A program made the position numbers and the translations under genes. From NCBI GenBank assembly GCA_023212725.1, contig JALBYF010000116.1:1-27572 (forward strand): DNA of 27,572 bases, written 5' to 3'. The first letter of the stretch is position 1, and each line of letters begins with the position of its first letter. Of this stretch, positions 1 through 8,686 are shown piece by piece. The stretch is from Tranzscheliella williamsii. Taxonomy: Eukaryota > Basidiomycota > Ustilaginomycetes > Ustilaginales > Ustilaginaceae. The notes under the pieces are model-generated. The model was not told where the DNA came from. It ran no database searches and saw nothing but the letters and a program-made list of their open reading frames with translations.

Positions 1-153
1 CAGTCAAATCACGACCACTCAGTCAATATCATTATCATATCGACCAGTGCTTGGGATCAGGCGCACGACCGCTGACAGAGTACTTCTCAGGCCATCGCAT
101 TCCATGCGAAACTTCAACGCTTATAGATGTTCAGGAGATACATGAAATCTAAA

Positions 154-1404
154 TTACTGCTTGCGTGCTAGTACAGATCGTGCGCGAGTGGTGCGTTTGG
201 ATGGTGAAGGAGGAGGTGAATCAGCGGGACGACGCCGGCTTTGGTTTGAGGTGGCTGTGGTATCCAGCCGGCTAGCCTGACCAGCTATTAGCATGGCCTC
301 AATGCGGGCTAGTTGATCCTTGAACGTGCTGACCTCCTGCTGCACCAAGGCGCGTACTTCCGGCATCATTGATGATGGTGACGAGGAAGGCGCAGTCTGC
401 CTTTCGAGTACTTCGAGCTGTTTGTCCAGCATATGTTCCTGCATTGCGAGCTTCCTTTGCTGTATACTTTCCTGCATCTCGAGCGTTTTCTCCAGTAAGC
501 ATTCCTGACTTTCCACAAGCCTCCTTTTGTCCTCGTACTCAGCCTGTGCAAGATTTGTCATTACTTCAATGAGCTGGATCTGTGGTGCGTTGCTGCCCCT
601 GACTCTTCGTCGACGGAGTGGTGATGCAGCTGAAGCGTCTGAGGCGGTTGTGTTGTCTTGGTCAGTGCCGGCGGCTTCTCGGGCTGCATTCCGTTCCTGC
701 ATGGTATGCATTGCCATGGTGCGCCCCGTCTCATGGTGAAGACGGGCGAGTTTGACAGCATCCCTTCGCTGTTGGTCTTGAGGACTAACACCATGTCGTC
801 GAGTGATATGTCGGTTGTCAGCTTCGATATTGAGGAGGTTGGTGATCATCAGCGATAGCTCCGTCGGCCATTCGATGATGCCAGATGCTCTTGTAGTGAG
901 AGCTTCGGCCCGAGCATGAGCCTGTGAGATCTTGAGCCACTGCGACTTCAAGGCTCTTAAGCTTCGCGGAGGTCTCAGGCGTAGCTGCAGGACACGGTTC
1001 ACATCCTCAAGGACAAGCAGCCAACGACGCTTTTGGTCCTGCGAGTTGTCGCCAGCAGGTGGGCATTGAGCGTCCAAGGCACGTATGAGGATTTCGCACT
1101 CTTCTTGGTCCCAGTGAGGTCGAGTATTAGACTGAGAGCCAGGCAGCACTGACGATGGGGTTGGAGATCCTTGTAATTGCATATACGGCGCAGGACTATA
1201 TGGGAACCTGGGGAGCAGAGGCGGAGGCATGGATGGGCTAGGAGAAGGCGACGAATGATTGGTAACTACCGACAACTGGCTCTGCATGGTGTTCAGGGCA
1301 CATAGCTGCTCAGGGCGGAGGTTACCATCGAGATCAGCGTCCTCCGACAGCGCTGTGCTAGCCTGGCGCGCTTGCTGTTGTGGGGTAACCCGCATAGCAT
1401 CCAT
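154..1404 (-). CDS. Myb/SANT-like DNA-binding, coiled-coil protein
   Basis: Single-exon gene of 416 aa starting at the ATG complementary to 1402-1404. Residues about 97-165 resemble a Myb/SANT or trihelix DNA-binding fold: a first helix begins at W98 (HWDQEECEILIRAL), W128 lies in the middle, and a recognition-type helix follows at 148-160 (SLRALKSQWLKI). Residues 1-95 are Ser/Pro/Gln-rich and look disordered. Residues about 275-335 form a strongly charged, Gln-rich coiled coil built from near-repeats of an E-x-LLEK-x-LEMQ unit. A second short helix spans 348-375. Basic clusters at 264-269 (LRRRRV) and 389-404 are likely nuclear signals. Inference: a nuclear DNA-binding factor that oligomerises. 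Myb/SANT plus C-terminal coiled coil is also the layout of the accessory protein of Harbinger-type transposons, so a domesticated element gene is possible, but no transposase or terminal repeat is visible nearby. It is transcribed divergently from the gene at 1963. Confidence 0.75.
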   Translation of the reverse strand: MDAMRVTPQQQARQASTALSEDADLDGNLRPEQLCALNTMQSQLSVVTNHSSPSPSPSMPPPLLPRFPYSPAPYMQLQGSPTPSSVLPGSQSNTRPHWDQEECEILIRALDAQCPPAGDNSQDQKRRWLLVLEDVNRVLQLRLRPPRSLRALKSQWLKISQAHARAEALTTRASGIIEWPTELSLMITNLLNIEADNRHITRRHGVSPQDQQRRDAVKLARLHHETGRTMAMHTMQERNAAREAAGTDQDNTTASDASAASPLRRRRVRGSNAPQIQLIEVMTNLAQAEYEDKRRLVESQECLLEKTLEMQESIQQRKLAMQEHMLDKQLEVLERQTAPSSSPSSMMPEVRALVQQEVSTFKDQLARIEAMLIAGQASRLDTTATSNQSRRRPADSPPPSPSKRTTRARSVLARKQ

Positions 1405-1962
1405 ATTCGGGTCTGGATGTAGTGCTGCAGCGTCGATCTATGTAGTAGCAAACAAACTCTATTACTTCCATGCCAAGACGGTGAACCCTGATCGCGAGCA
1501 GCGCCACTACCATCACGACAGCACCACTCACAAACGCGACGGTTGAGCATTGATGATGACTAATGATTACAATTTTGATCACGTGGATTAAAAAAATTTG
1601 ATCGAAGTCGGAAGCGAGTCAAGTCAGTGAGGTGAGTACTCGAAACTTCCACCTTACCGACTACCATCATCCCTAAGCGAGCTGCGAACCGAACCAAGTC
1701 GGTTCGCGCTCGAAACCTCCCTAATGTAGGCACATGAAGCACACTCAACACTACTACTTGTGACTGTGACTGTGTCCATGACAAAATGTGACTGTCTGCG
1801 GAAGCATGATCTCGAGACATCACAAGCGGCCCTTCCGAATGCGCAGTCGTGGAGCCGCCAGCAGTCGGGATGGGATGCTGCAGCGCTTCGTCCGGAGAAC
1901 AACCCTTGCTGACGACCTCACACCACTGTCTGTGCAGGTTCACGCTTCACTGACTTGTTGAC
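1405..1962. other. Divergent intergenic promoter region
   Basis: This 558-base stretch separates two divergent genes and holds no convincing coding region. It contains a TCACGTG E-box at 1579-1585, a perfect 9+9 inverted repeat at 1684-1707, two related CTCGAAAC-containing stretches near 1637 and 1709, and short GTGACT repeats near 1760. A 127-codon minus-strand open frame (1560-1943) has no recognisable features and is taken as chance. Confidence 0.6.
1684..1707. promoter_or_regulatory. Perfect 9-bp inverted repeat, 6-bp spacer
   Basis: The arms GCGAACCGA (1684-1692) and TCGGTTCGC (1699-1707) are exact reverse complements, separated by ACCAAG. The element sits between two divergent start codons (1404 and 1963). 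It contains an everted CCG-N8-CGG pair, the kind of half-site used by fungal Zn2Cys6 regulators. Binding by such a factor is inference. Confidence 0.4.
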
Positions 1963-3523
1963 ATGTCGGAATGGGCGCGGACGCTGCGATGCGCGGCGTC
2001 TGACTTTCCGGACGACAGCGACGGCGACGACGCAGGACGCGAACGGGACGAGGCGAGCAAGGTGAGAGCGGCAGCAGGGTCGATCTCAGTGCATCTCAAA
2101 GGCTGACGGGCAGGCGTGTCAAGGACCAAGCCCCTATCGAGGCTGACGAGTCGTCCGTGGTCTTTACAGAGACGCCGTTGTAAGCTTGCGCTGAGGAGTC
2201 TTTCCCCCGGCGCAATGGAGCTGATACGCACTTGACATGCTCTGTGGCAGCACCATCGCTTCGCGCAATGCACAGATCGCACAGATCCGTCAGGCTAACA
2301 CTGCCAAGCAGGTGGCCGCACCTAATGATGTTCCCAAACACGAAGGGCGGATACTCGAGAGCGTGGACGAGCAGCCGGATCAGGGCACAACCGGCACACC
2401 TAATCATCCCCCTGACGTCATCGTCATATCTTCAGATGAAGACGACAACCGTGATGATCCACCAAAACGCTTCCCAACGCTCAGCCCGCTAGACAGCTTG
2501 CAGGTTTTCGGCGTCGGCGAAGCGGCATCGGAAGCAGAACGCTTGTTAGAGGGGTTTCTGTGCGAAGAGAGCGCTTTCTTCGAGACCGTTCCGCAGTATG
2601 AAGCTGTAAATGACAGTGCCGGCTTGTTGCGTCGACAGAATTGTCCTGAGCTGACTGAGGGCGACGAATCAGCCTTCTCCGACACCATGACCGAGGCTAC
2701 ACCGACCATGATTCAATCTAACGGTAGTTACGTTACTACAGAGCTTATCGGCCAGCCGTCGCCGCGCTTTGAGTGCTGTGGATCCTATGCAAGTGGATTC
2801 CAGAAAGCTGGCGATTTGTATTCAATGCTGCCGCCGACTGTGTATCCCGGTCGCTCGGTCGCGTCTGCTGAACAGATGGACACGGTGTGGCAACGTGCTG
2901 CCCACACGCCGGTGCCGGGCGCGCACCGCTGGCACGAGCAATTCGGGTTCGAAGGCCGGGGCTCCGCACAGGCACGCGTACAGACATCGCGGAGGAAGGC
3001 AGATGGTCAGTGGCCAACGGCTGATGTGTCTGCTGTGCGGGAAGCTGAGACACTCCCACCCGCGTCGACAGCCGCACTGCACGCCCTCCAGAGGCACAAG
3101 CGGCCGCGGGAAGCACACTCGGAGCGTAAGTTGCCGTGCCAAGAGTGGAAGGCCGGACCGCCGCTAACCAGCCCAAAAAGGACAGTTGCGCCTGTCGGCA
3201 TAGCGGCCGAGGACCAGCGCTGGTCTACGCTGCAGGCCGCGCGCGCTGCGGACCACGGCGGCGTCTCGTTCACTGCGAGAATGAACCAGCCGCTGCCCTC
3301 GGTCCGCCTTGCTCGCCGGACAGAGAAGAGGCTCGGCATGCTCGCATTGCCGCTTTACAAAGCGCCGGGCAGCACAGCCGAAGAACGACGCCGAGCAGAA
3401 GCGTATTTCGACCAGCAGCCAAGGCTGGCACCCCGCGACCAATCGCTTGCATCCGCCGCCGAAACAAGCCCATCTCGGCCGCCCAAGCTTTTTCAACCCA
3501 CCCCCCTACAGAGAAGCTCCTAA
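1963..3523 (+). CDS. Unrecognised three-exon protein with SUMO-interaction-like motif
   Basis: Proposed model: exons 1963-2061, 2124-2179 and 2251-3523, giving 475 aa. Intron 1 (2062-2123) begins GTGAGA, has a GGCTGAC branch-like site and ends CAAG. Intron 2 (2180-2250) begins GTAAGC, has CTTGAC and ends GGCAG. Both junctions keep the frame and remove in-frame stops. The unspliced alternative is the ATG at 2237, which sits inside intron 2. The N-terminus is acidic (DFPDDSDGDDAG). Residues 108-117 read VIVISSDEDD, a hydrophobic core followed by Ser and acidic residues, the classic form of a SUMO-interacting motif. The middle is low complexity. The C-terminal third is basic, with a conserved-looking stretch KRLGMLALPLYKAPG followed by an acidic-basic helix. 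No catalytic domain is recognised. The motif and charge pattern suggest a nuclear protein, but the function is unknown. Confidence 0.6.
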
Positions 3524-3694
3524 CAATCCAGGCCCGTGATCGATCGCAATCCCCAAGCAGTGCAATATGGACGCGCTGTAGCTGCGAGTAATACGAAACT
3601 GTAAGCATAAATTGCATATTCGAAAGTGGGTGTTGGTCTCAGAGCGCGATGGGAGGAAATGCTGTCACATCAGTATGCAAAATCGAATCGGAGC

Positions 3695-4458
3695 CTAGAG
3701 GTAGGATACAACGCCCAAGATGAGGACGGCGAGCGCGGTAGCCTCGATCGTATACGCCTTGGCGGAGTTCAGGGACATGGCGCCCGAGCTGTGGAGACAA
3801 ATGGAAGCAGGCAAAGAACAGGTCAGAAAACCGGCTCGCCTTGCTCATCGTTGAGGCATAGCGGAAGAGCAAGGTATACGTACCTGTTGGTGGACGCTGA
3901 GCTTTGAGAAGTTTTGGCGGCTGCGCTAGTGGACGAAGACGCGGCAGAGGTAGAAGCGCCCGAGCTGCTGGCTGAGCTGCCAGTTGTGTCGTCGGATCCG
4001 GGAGCGGCAGCCGAGTCCGACTGCAGGCAAGACGTGTCCGTGCCGGCACGGACAGTGGCCGTGTCGCTGTAGTTGACTACGCCGGTGTCGTCAGTAATAG
4101 CGAGGGTGATGACTTGCCCCTCGGGAAGGTTGGGAACCCAGCGGATGCCGCTGGCGCTTGCATCTTGAGGATCGAAGCTGACCAATGGAGCCGCCGTTGT
4201 ATCCTTGTTCGGAAGGACGGTGACATAGGCTGTGGTTTGTCGTGCAGATCGCAGCGGTCAGCATTGGAATCATGGCTCTCCCAGCCCGAAGGCTGTGTAC
4301 AAGAAAATCGACAACTCACTCTTGCCGACTGCTCCGGTCCAGGTAAGCAGAACAGGCACACACTGAACAACGGATACAGGAGTGTTGATGCCAGCGGAAA
4401 GAGCAAGCTGGGCGCCGACGAGGGCGGTGGCGACGGCTACAAAAGTGTTTCCGATCAT
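3695..4458 (-). CDS. GPI-anchored Kre9/Knh1-domain cell wall protein
   Basis: Three exons on the minus strand: 4458-4320, 4229-3884 and 3788-3695, giving 192 aa. Intron 1 (4319-4230) has GTGAGT, a GCTGAC branch site and CACAG. Intron 2 (3883-3789) has GTACGT, TTCTGAC and CACAG. All junctions keep the frame. Residues 1-22 are a signal peptide, with cleavage probably after LALSA. Residues 23-117 match the Kre9/Knh1 N-terminal family of Ser/Thr-rich GPI proteins: INTPVSVVQCVPVLLTW opening, a YVTVLP strand, GQVITLAITDD, and a closing Cys in TDTSC, which can pair with C33. A Ser/Ala/Thr-rich, probably O-glycosylated stalk follows (about 118-165). The last exon supplies a GPI signal: small residues (SSGA) and a hydrophobic tail (ALAVLILGVVSYL). 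The protein is probably displayed at the plasma membrane or wall. Family members are common in fungi and mostly of unknown biochemical role. Confidence 0.88.
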
Positions 4459-6606
4459 GTTGCCTAAGAGTACTTGGTAGGTGGAACAAAACAAGGAGAA
4501 ATCGACAGAATGGGTGATGAGGAGAAGGTATTGGCAGCCCCTGTCCCATCAGGGTCTTATGCAACCAGCTTGGCTGGACACAGCGGAAGATGCCCATCAA
4601 ATGAAGAAGCGGACACAGGCAAACCAGCTCGACCACCGAAATCTTCATGATTCACAATGGACCAGAAAACTTCAGGGGTACGCCTACACCCTTCGATAGT
4701 TTGTACGACGAAAGGAAGCGGTTTGGTATGCACCAATGCATACCTTGATTTAGCAACGTCGCCACGGGAAGAGAGGCCGTTGTACTTGTGTGGGTGCATT
4801 TCCAGAGCAACTGGCGAGGTCAGCAGTAGAAGCGTGTTGTTCTCTGGACACTACGCTTACAAGCGCGACTCGGGTCTGATGCATGCACGCCGAGAATGCC
4901 AGCAAAGAACAGTTGGGGTTTGGGGATTGTGATGCGCTAAATGGCGAAACCGTCAACACGCGATGGGTGGTACTTGTCAGTGTTGGTGTTTGCTAAAAGG
5001 GGAACAATTGCAGACACACAAGGCGGCCCGAGAAGGCGCAAGTTTCGATGCACCGCGTCTCGGGCGTCCAGTGGACAGGCATACGTTGCTGTTTTCTGAC
5101 ACAGGCAGCACCCCAGATGCACGCAGAGCTGCACACGTCTGTCGTCGCAGCGTCAATCTTGTCAATCTTTCCCGGCAACTGCTTTTCACTCGCAGCAGAT
5201 TTGCGATCCGCCGATCCATCTGCCGATCTTAGAATTGTCATGTGAGATTTCATACAGTTCTGCCATACACACATCGACCCAATTTGCTGTCCTCCAAGGC
5301 GATCTTGCAGGAAATGCGTGGTAAGTACGCATTCACACAAGCCTTACAAGCTTGGGCAAGCCAGCGTCGAGACACGGTCGGCTCAAGTCATCGAGCATAG
5401 TGCCAGCCGATGCTATTTCGTGCAAGCGGGAATATCGTTCTGCTGGTGTAACCGGCTATAATGATGCTCGAGGTTGCCTCGCCCAGCAGTCCCGTGTCCA
5501 GAATCAACGCCAGTTGCGAGGATTCGTAGCTTGATAGTCTCTGAACCTTCATGATACGGACGGAGCTTACGTCACGGGTCCGTTACGAAGATAATCTACT
5601 TGTTAGAGCTGACGATTAGTGCCGGCGTCAAGAGCTGATGACGTAGATGGGTCCTCACAACCACGGGATCAAGTGCGCATTTACGGTTGTTAACACAGCT
5701 TTACTGAAGATGCGTGCACTTCGGTCGCCCGCAAAGAGCCGGTGCCGGCCTTCGAGTTCGGGCGGGGTTGTGAGCGAACATGCTAGGTCTTTGCAATCCA
5801 TTGTGTTGGGTACCGGTCTTGTCTGTTGCTTTACGGCTGCTCCCGGGCCCGACTATCCCCCGTCATCGCCAAGGCTAAACGCACTTCATTTTCTACGTAA
5901 CATCTTTTGGCTCCCTGTAGGCGACCGCAGGAACACAAGGGAAGTTGGACATCACCGACCTTTCTATCACTCCTTTTAGTCTACAGCGGCCGGTAGAATA
6001 CAAAGAACAGCCGGCTTCTGATGATGTCTAGACATGCAGAGTGGCAAACATCAGCTCCCCAGTGCTAATCATCGATGACTGATACTGGGTGAGTAAAGCG
6101 CATAGAGTACGTGCTTTCGGACGTGATATGAAATCGTTCCCGGTATGAATCATGAATTGAGGCCACAACGAAAGCTCCACCAAGGTACAAAGTTTTTCAA
6201 GTGTATTCATGTTCACGGTGGGATGCCAATTACGAGACCGGACCGCGGAATGTATGTGAAGTACTTGACGTTGCAAGTTTGCTCAGAGATTCGTTTTGAC
6301 GTCTCAAATTGTCACTTGGCGGAACGCAGCTGACAAGCTTTGCAAGGTTTATGATTCTTTTCTGGCTCCCCGGCAACTAATCTCCGTGGACGTGACAGCG
6401 ATTGCGTAGGCCGCTCAGCCACTCGCTGGTCTTCACTTCCAATTTCGATGCGACCGTGATGGGCTAAGCTCGACCGTCGCGTTGGCTCGGTATCGCTTTC
6501 CGACACGATATCAAGCCTTTCTGTCTTGCTGACCCGGCTCCTTCTTTTCTATCATCAAGAGGTACTATTTAGTTGCCCTTGCCAGCCCCTACCTACCACC
6601 TTTAGC
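4459..6606. other. Gene-poor intergenic region
   Basis: About 2.1 kb with no open frame that looks like a protein: the longest are 60-115 codons with no domain, signal or codon pattern. It must hold the promoters of the flanking divergent genes. Visible items are two CRE-like sites (TTACGTCA at 5567-5574 and TGACGTAG at 5639-5646), a 6-bp inverted repeat ACGGAC/GTCCGT flanking the first, and a CT-rich tract at about 6517-6560 just before the Sec14-like gene. An unannotated non-coding RNA or multi-exon small gene cannot be excluded. Confidence 0.5.
6517..6560 (+). promoter_or_regulatory. CT-rich leader tract of Sec14-like gene
   Basis: A pyrimidine-rich run on the plus strand lies 47-90 bases before the ATG at 6607. 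Such tracts commonly mark transcription start regions in filamentous fungi and smuts. The exact start is not visible. Confidence 0.35.
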
Positions 6607-8253
6607 ATGCCGTCCGATCACAACCGCCTGAGTCAGACTCAGTCCAGAGCATCCAGCACAGGTAGCCGCCCTTCGATCTTTGGCAGAGCGTCCGGTTTCG
6701 TCATGGGCTATCGACGTCCCCAAGCAGCTTCCGAGAGCCAGGCTGGCGCTTCCTCCTATAGCACCGATCTGTCCAAGTCCGACAGCCGCGCTGCTAAGGA
6801 TGCGCAAGGCATGCTCACCTTCCAGCACATCTTTCCTGCTCCAGACCCTAGCGTTAAGCTTGCACCGCCAGCACCACTGTCCGACGAACAGGAACGCAAG
6901 TACCAGGACATGTTGCAACATTTCAAGTCGATAGACGAATATCCCACCGCTCTCAAGCCAAACTCCAAGAAGGAACCGCTCACCGATTGGGAGAAGCTGC
7001 GTATGCTATCTCGAGAATCGATCATTCGATATCTTCGAGCCACCAAATGGGACGTTCCATCGGCAAAGAAGCGTCTGATGGACACCATCGCCTGGCGGCG
7101 CGAGTATGGCGTCGATAGTCTCAAGGCTGCTGATCTCGAGCCTGAAGCCATGACCGGCAAGGAGACCATTCTTGGCTTCGACAACCGAGGCCGGCCGCTC
7201 CACTACATGCATCCCTCACGCAACACAACCGAGGAGACGCCTCGCCAAATGCAATATGCTGTCTGGGTCCTGGAACGCGCGATCGACGTTATGCCACCGG
7301 GCGTTGAGATGCTCGCTCTTCTCATCAATTTTGGCGGCAAGAAACGTAACCCTACATCGATCAGCAACGCCAAGCTCATGCTCTACATTCTTCAAAACCA
7401 CTATGTCGAGAGGCTTGGTATTGCGCTCTGCATCAACGTTCCGTGGATCTTCAAAGCCTTCTGGAATGCAATTTACCCTTTCATTGACCCCGTCACCAAG
7501 GGAAAGTGCAAGTTCGACGAGGCGATTAAGGATGAAGTACCTGGATCTCAGCTAGCTTCTGACTTTGGTGGTCTGCTGAATTTCCCCTACGAGCACGACA
7601 AGTACTGGCCTCAGCTGATTGCCTTGACCGACAAGCGCAGGGAGGAGCAGCTTGAGCGGTTCCGAAAGAGTTGCAATTCAGAGATTGGCGCCTCCGAATG
7701 GGTGATTCGTGGCGGCGACGAGCTCAACCGATCCACCAAGGCCAGTAAGCAGGACTCGGGCTATCACGAAGGTGAGGCTGCATCCAACAAGACTGGCTCG
7801 ACTGCTGTGGAACGGCAAGCGCCGATCCTCGAAGCAGCGCCCGGCGAGGACAACGACAGCGAACTGGACCGCTTCTACACGACGCAGCAGGAGCTCCCGC
7901 CGCAGCTGAACGACACGAGCGAGTCGACTACGGAGAACAACACCGTTGTCCGTCCGGTTTCGGAAAACAATACCGTTGTAGAGGATGCGGTCTCCACAGC
8001 AGACGACGAGGACTCGCACAAGCCTCACGCCCACAAGCACGGCGATGCGAGTCTCTTCGCTGCTGTTGTCGGTGGCGTTTCGGCCGGGCTCGTCGGCGGC
8101 AAGGCGGCTGCTGACGTTTCTTCGCACGCGCACAAGACCGCAGACAAGGAGTCCGAGCTGCACGACAAGCACAACCATGTCAAGCATGCCAAGGCGCTAG
8201 CCAACCGTAGGTCGCAATCGCCCCATGCCGCGCCCGCGATCTCGGCTTCCTGA
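6607..8253 (+). CDS. Sec14-like CRAL-TRIO phosphatidylinositol transfer protein
   Basis: Single exon, 548 aa; 6607 is the first ATG in frame, and the frame upstream has only a TTG. Family knowledge: Sec14-type proteins exchange phosphatidylinositol and a second lipid between membranes and tune phosphoinositide synthesis. Residues about 128-175 are the CRAL-TRIO N-terminal helices (LSRESIIRYLRATKWDVPSA). The lipid-binding domain spans about 180-330, with GFDNRGRPLHYM, the strand LALLINFGG, the ALCINVPWIFKAFWNAIYPFIDP helix region and a closing DFGGLLNFPYEHDKYW. This pattern is closest to the fungal Pdr16/Pdr17 branch, judged from memory. Residues 1-90 are Ser-rich and disordered. The C-terminal 200 residues carry two NNTVV repeats, a His-rich basic end (HKPHAHKHG, HDKHNHVKHAK) and a Gly/Ala patch (AAVVGGVSAGLVGG) that may touch membranes. 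The specific ligand is not deducible. Confidence 0.88.
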   Translation: MPSDHNRLSQTQSRASSTGSRPSIFGRASGFVMGYRRPQAASESQAGASSYSTDLSKSDSRAAKDAQGMLTFQHIFPAPDPSVKLAPPAPLSDEQERKYQDMLQHFKSIDEYPTALKPNSKKEPLTDWEKLRMLSRESIIRYLRATKWDVPSAKKRLMDTIAWRREYGVDSLKAADLEPEAMTGKETILGFDNRGRPLHYMHPSRNTTEETPRQMQYAVWVLERAIDVMPPGVEMLALLINFGGKKRNPTSISNAKLMLYILQNHYVERLGIALCINVPWIFKAFWNAIYPFIDPVTKGKCKFDEAIKDEVPGSQLASDFGGLLNFPYEHDKYWPQLIALTDKRREEQLERFRKSCNSEIGASEWVIRGGDELNRSTKASKQDSGYHEGEAASNKTGSTAVERQAPILEAAPGEDNDSELDRFYTTQQELPPQLNDTSESTTENNTVVRPVSENNTVVEDAVSTADDEDSHKPHAHKHGDASLFAAVVGGVSAGLVGGKAAADVSSHAHKTADKESELHDKHNHVKHAKALANRRSQSPHAAPAISAS

Positions 8254-8686
8254 GCGCGCCTGCCGCGCCACCGCTCCCTCACGGCCTCGCTTTCTGCATC
8301 ACGCCCCCTTCTGCATCGATACCTCCGGTCGCCTCCGGACACCACCGCTTCTATGCCAGCGTGCAGCGGCCCGGGGCCGCCACGCCATCTTTATCCGCAG
8401 CGCACACACCTGCATCAATCCTGTTCCGGTAACGCTTCAGCCCTGCCCTCGATCCTGATGCTCTCATTGGCCCTCTACATGTGGAATATTGCATCCGGCG
8501 GAAATACACATTTTCGCGATAGCGCTGCCAAGCCCGTTGCATCTTCTATCTGGCGTTTCTTGGTGGCTTACAAGGTCCGGGTGTAGCTGCAACACGAGCT
8601 TGGGAGTAGGGGGGTGGTGGTGACCTCAGGCGCCCCCGGACGGATCCGCGTCACGGCGGCGGGCGGCGGGTGGCGCTACGAGTGCG
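8254..8686. other. Convergent 3' intergenic region
   Basis: This 433-base stretch separates two converging genes. It holds no supported gene. It becomes very G/C-rich near 8610-8675, with GGC-type runs. It presumably contains both 3' ends; no clear polyadenylation signal was identified. Confidence 0.5.

Noticed and set aside
3012..3080. Zinc-knuckle-like CLLCGKLRHSH in an alternate frame of the unknown gene
   Set aside because: The chosen frame is open and more protein-like through this region; the spacing does not fit a CCHC knuckle, and using it would need two frameshifts.
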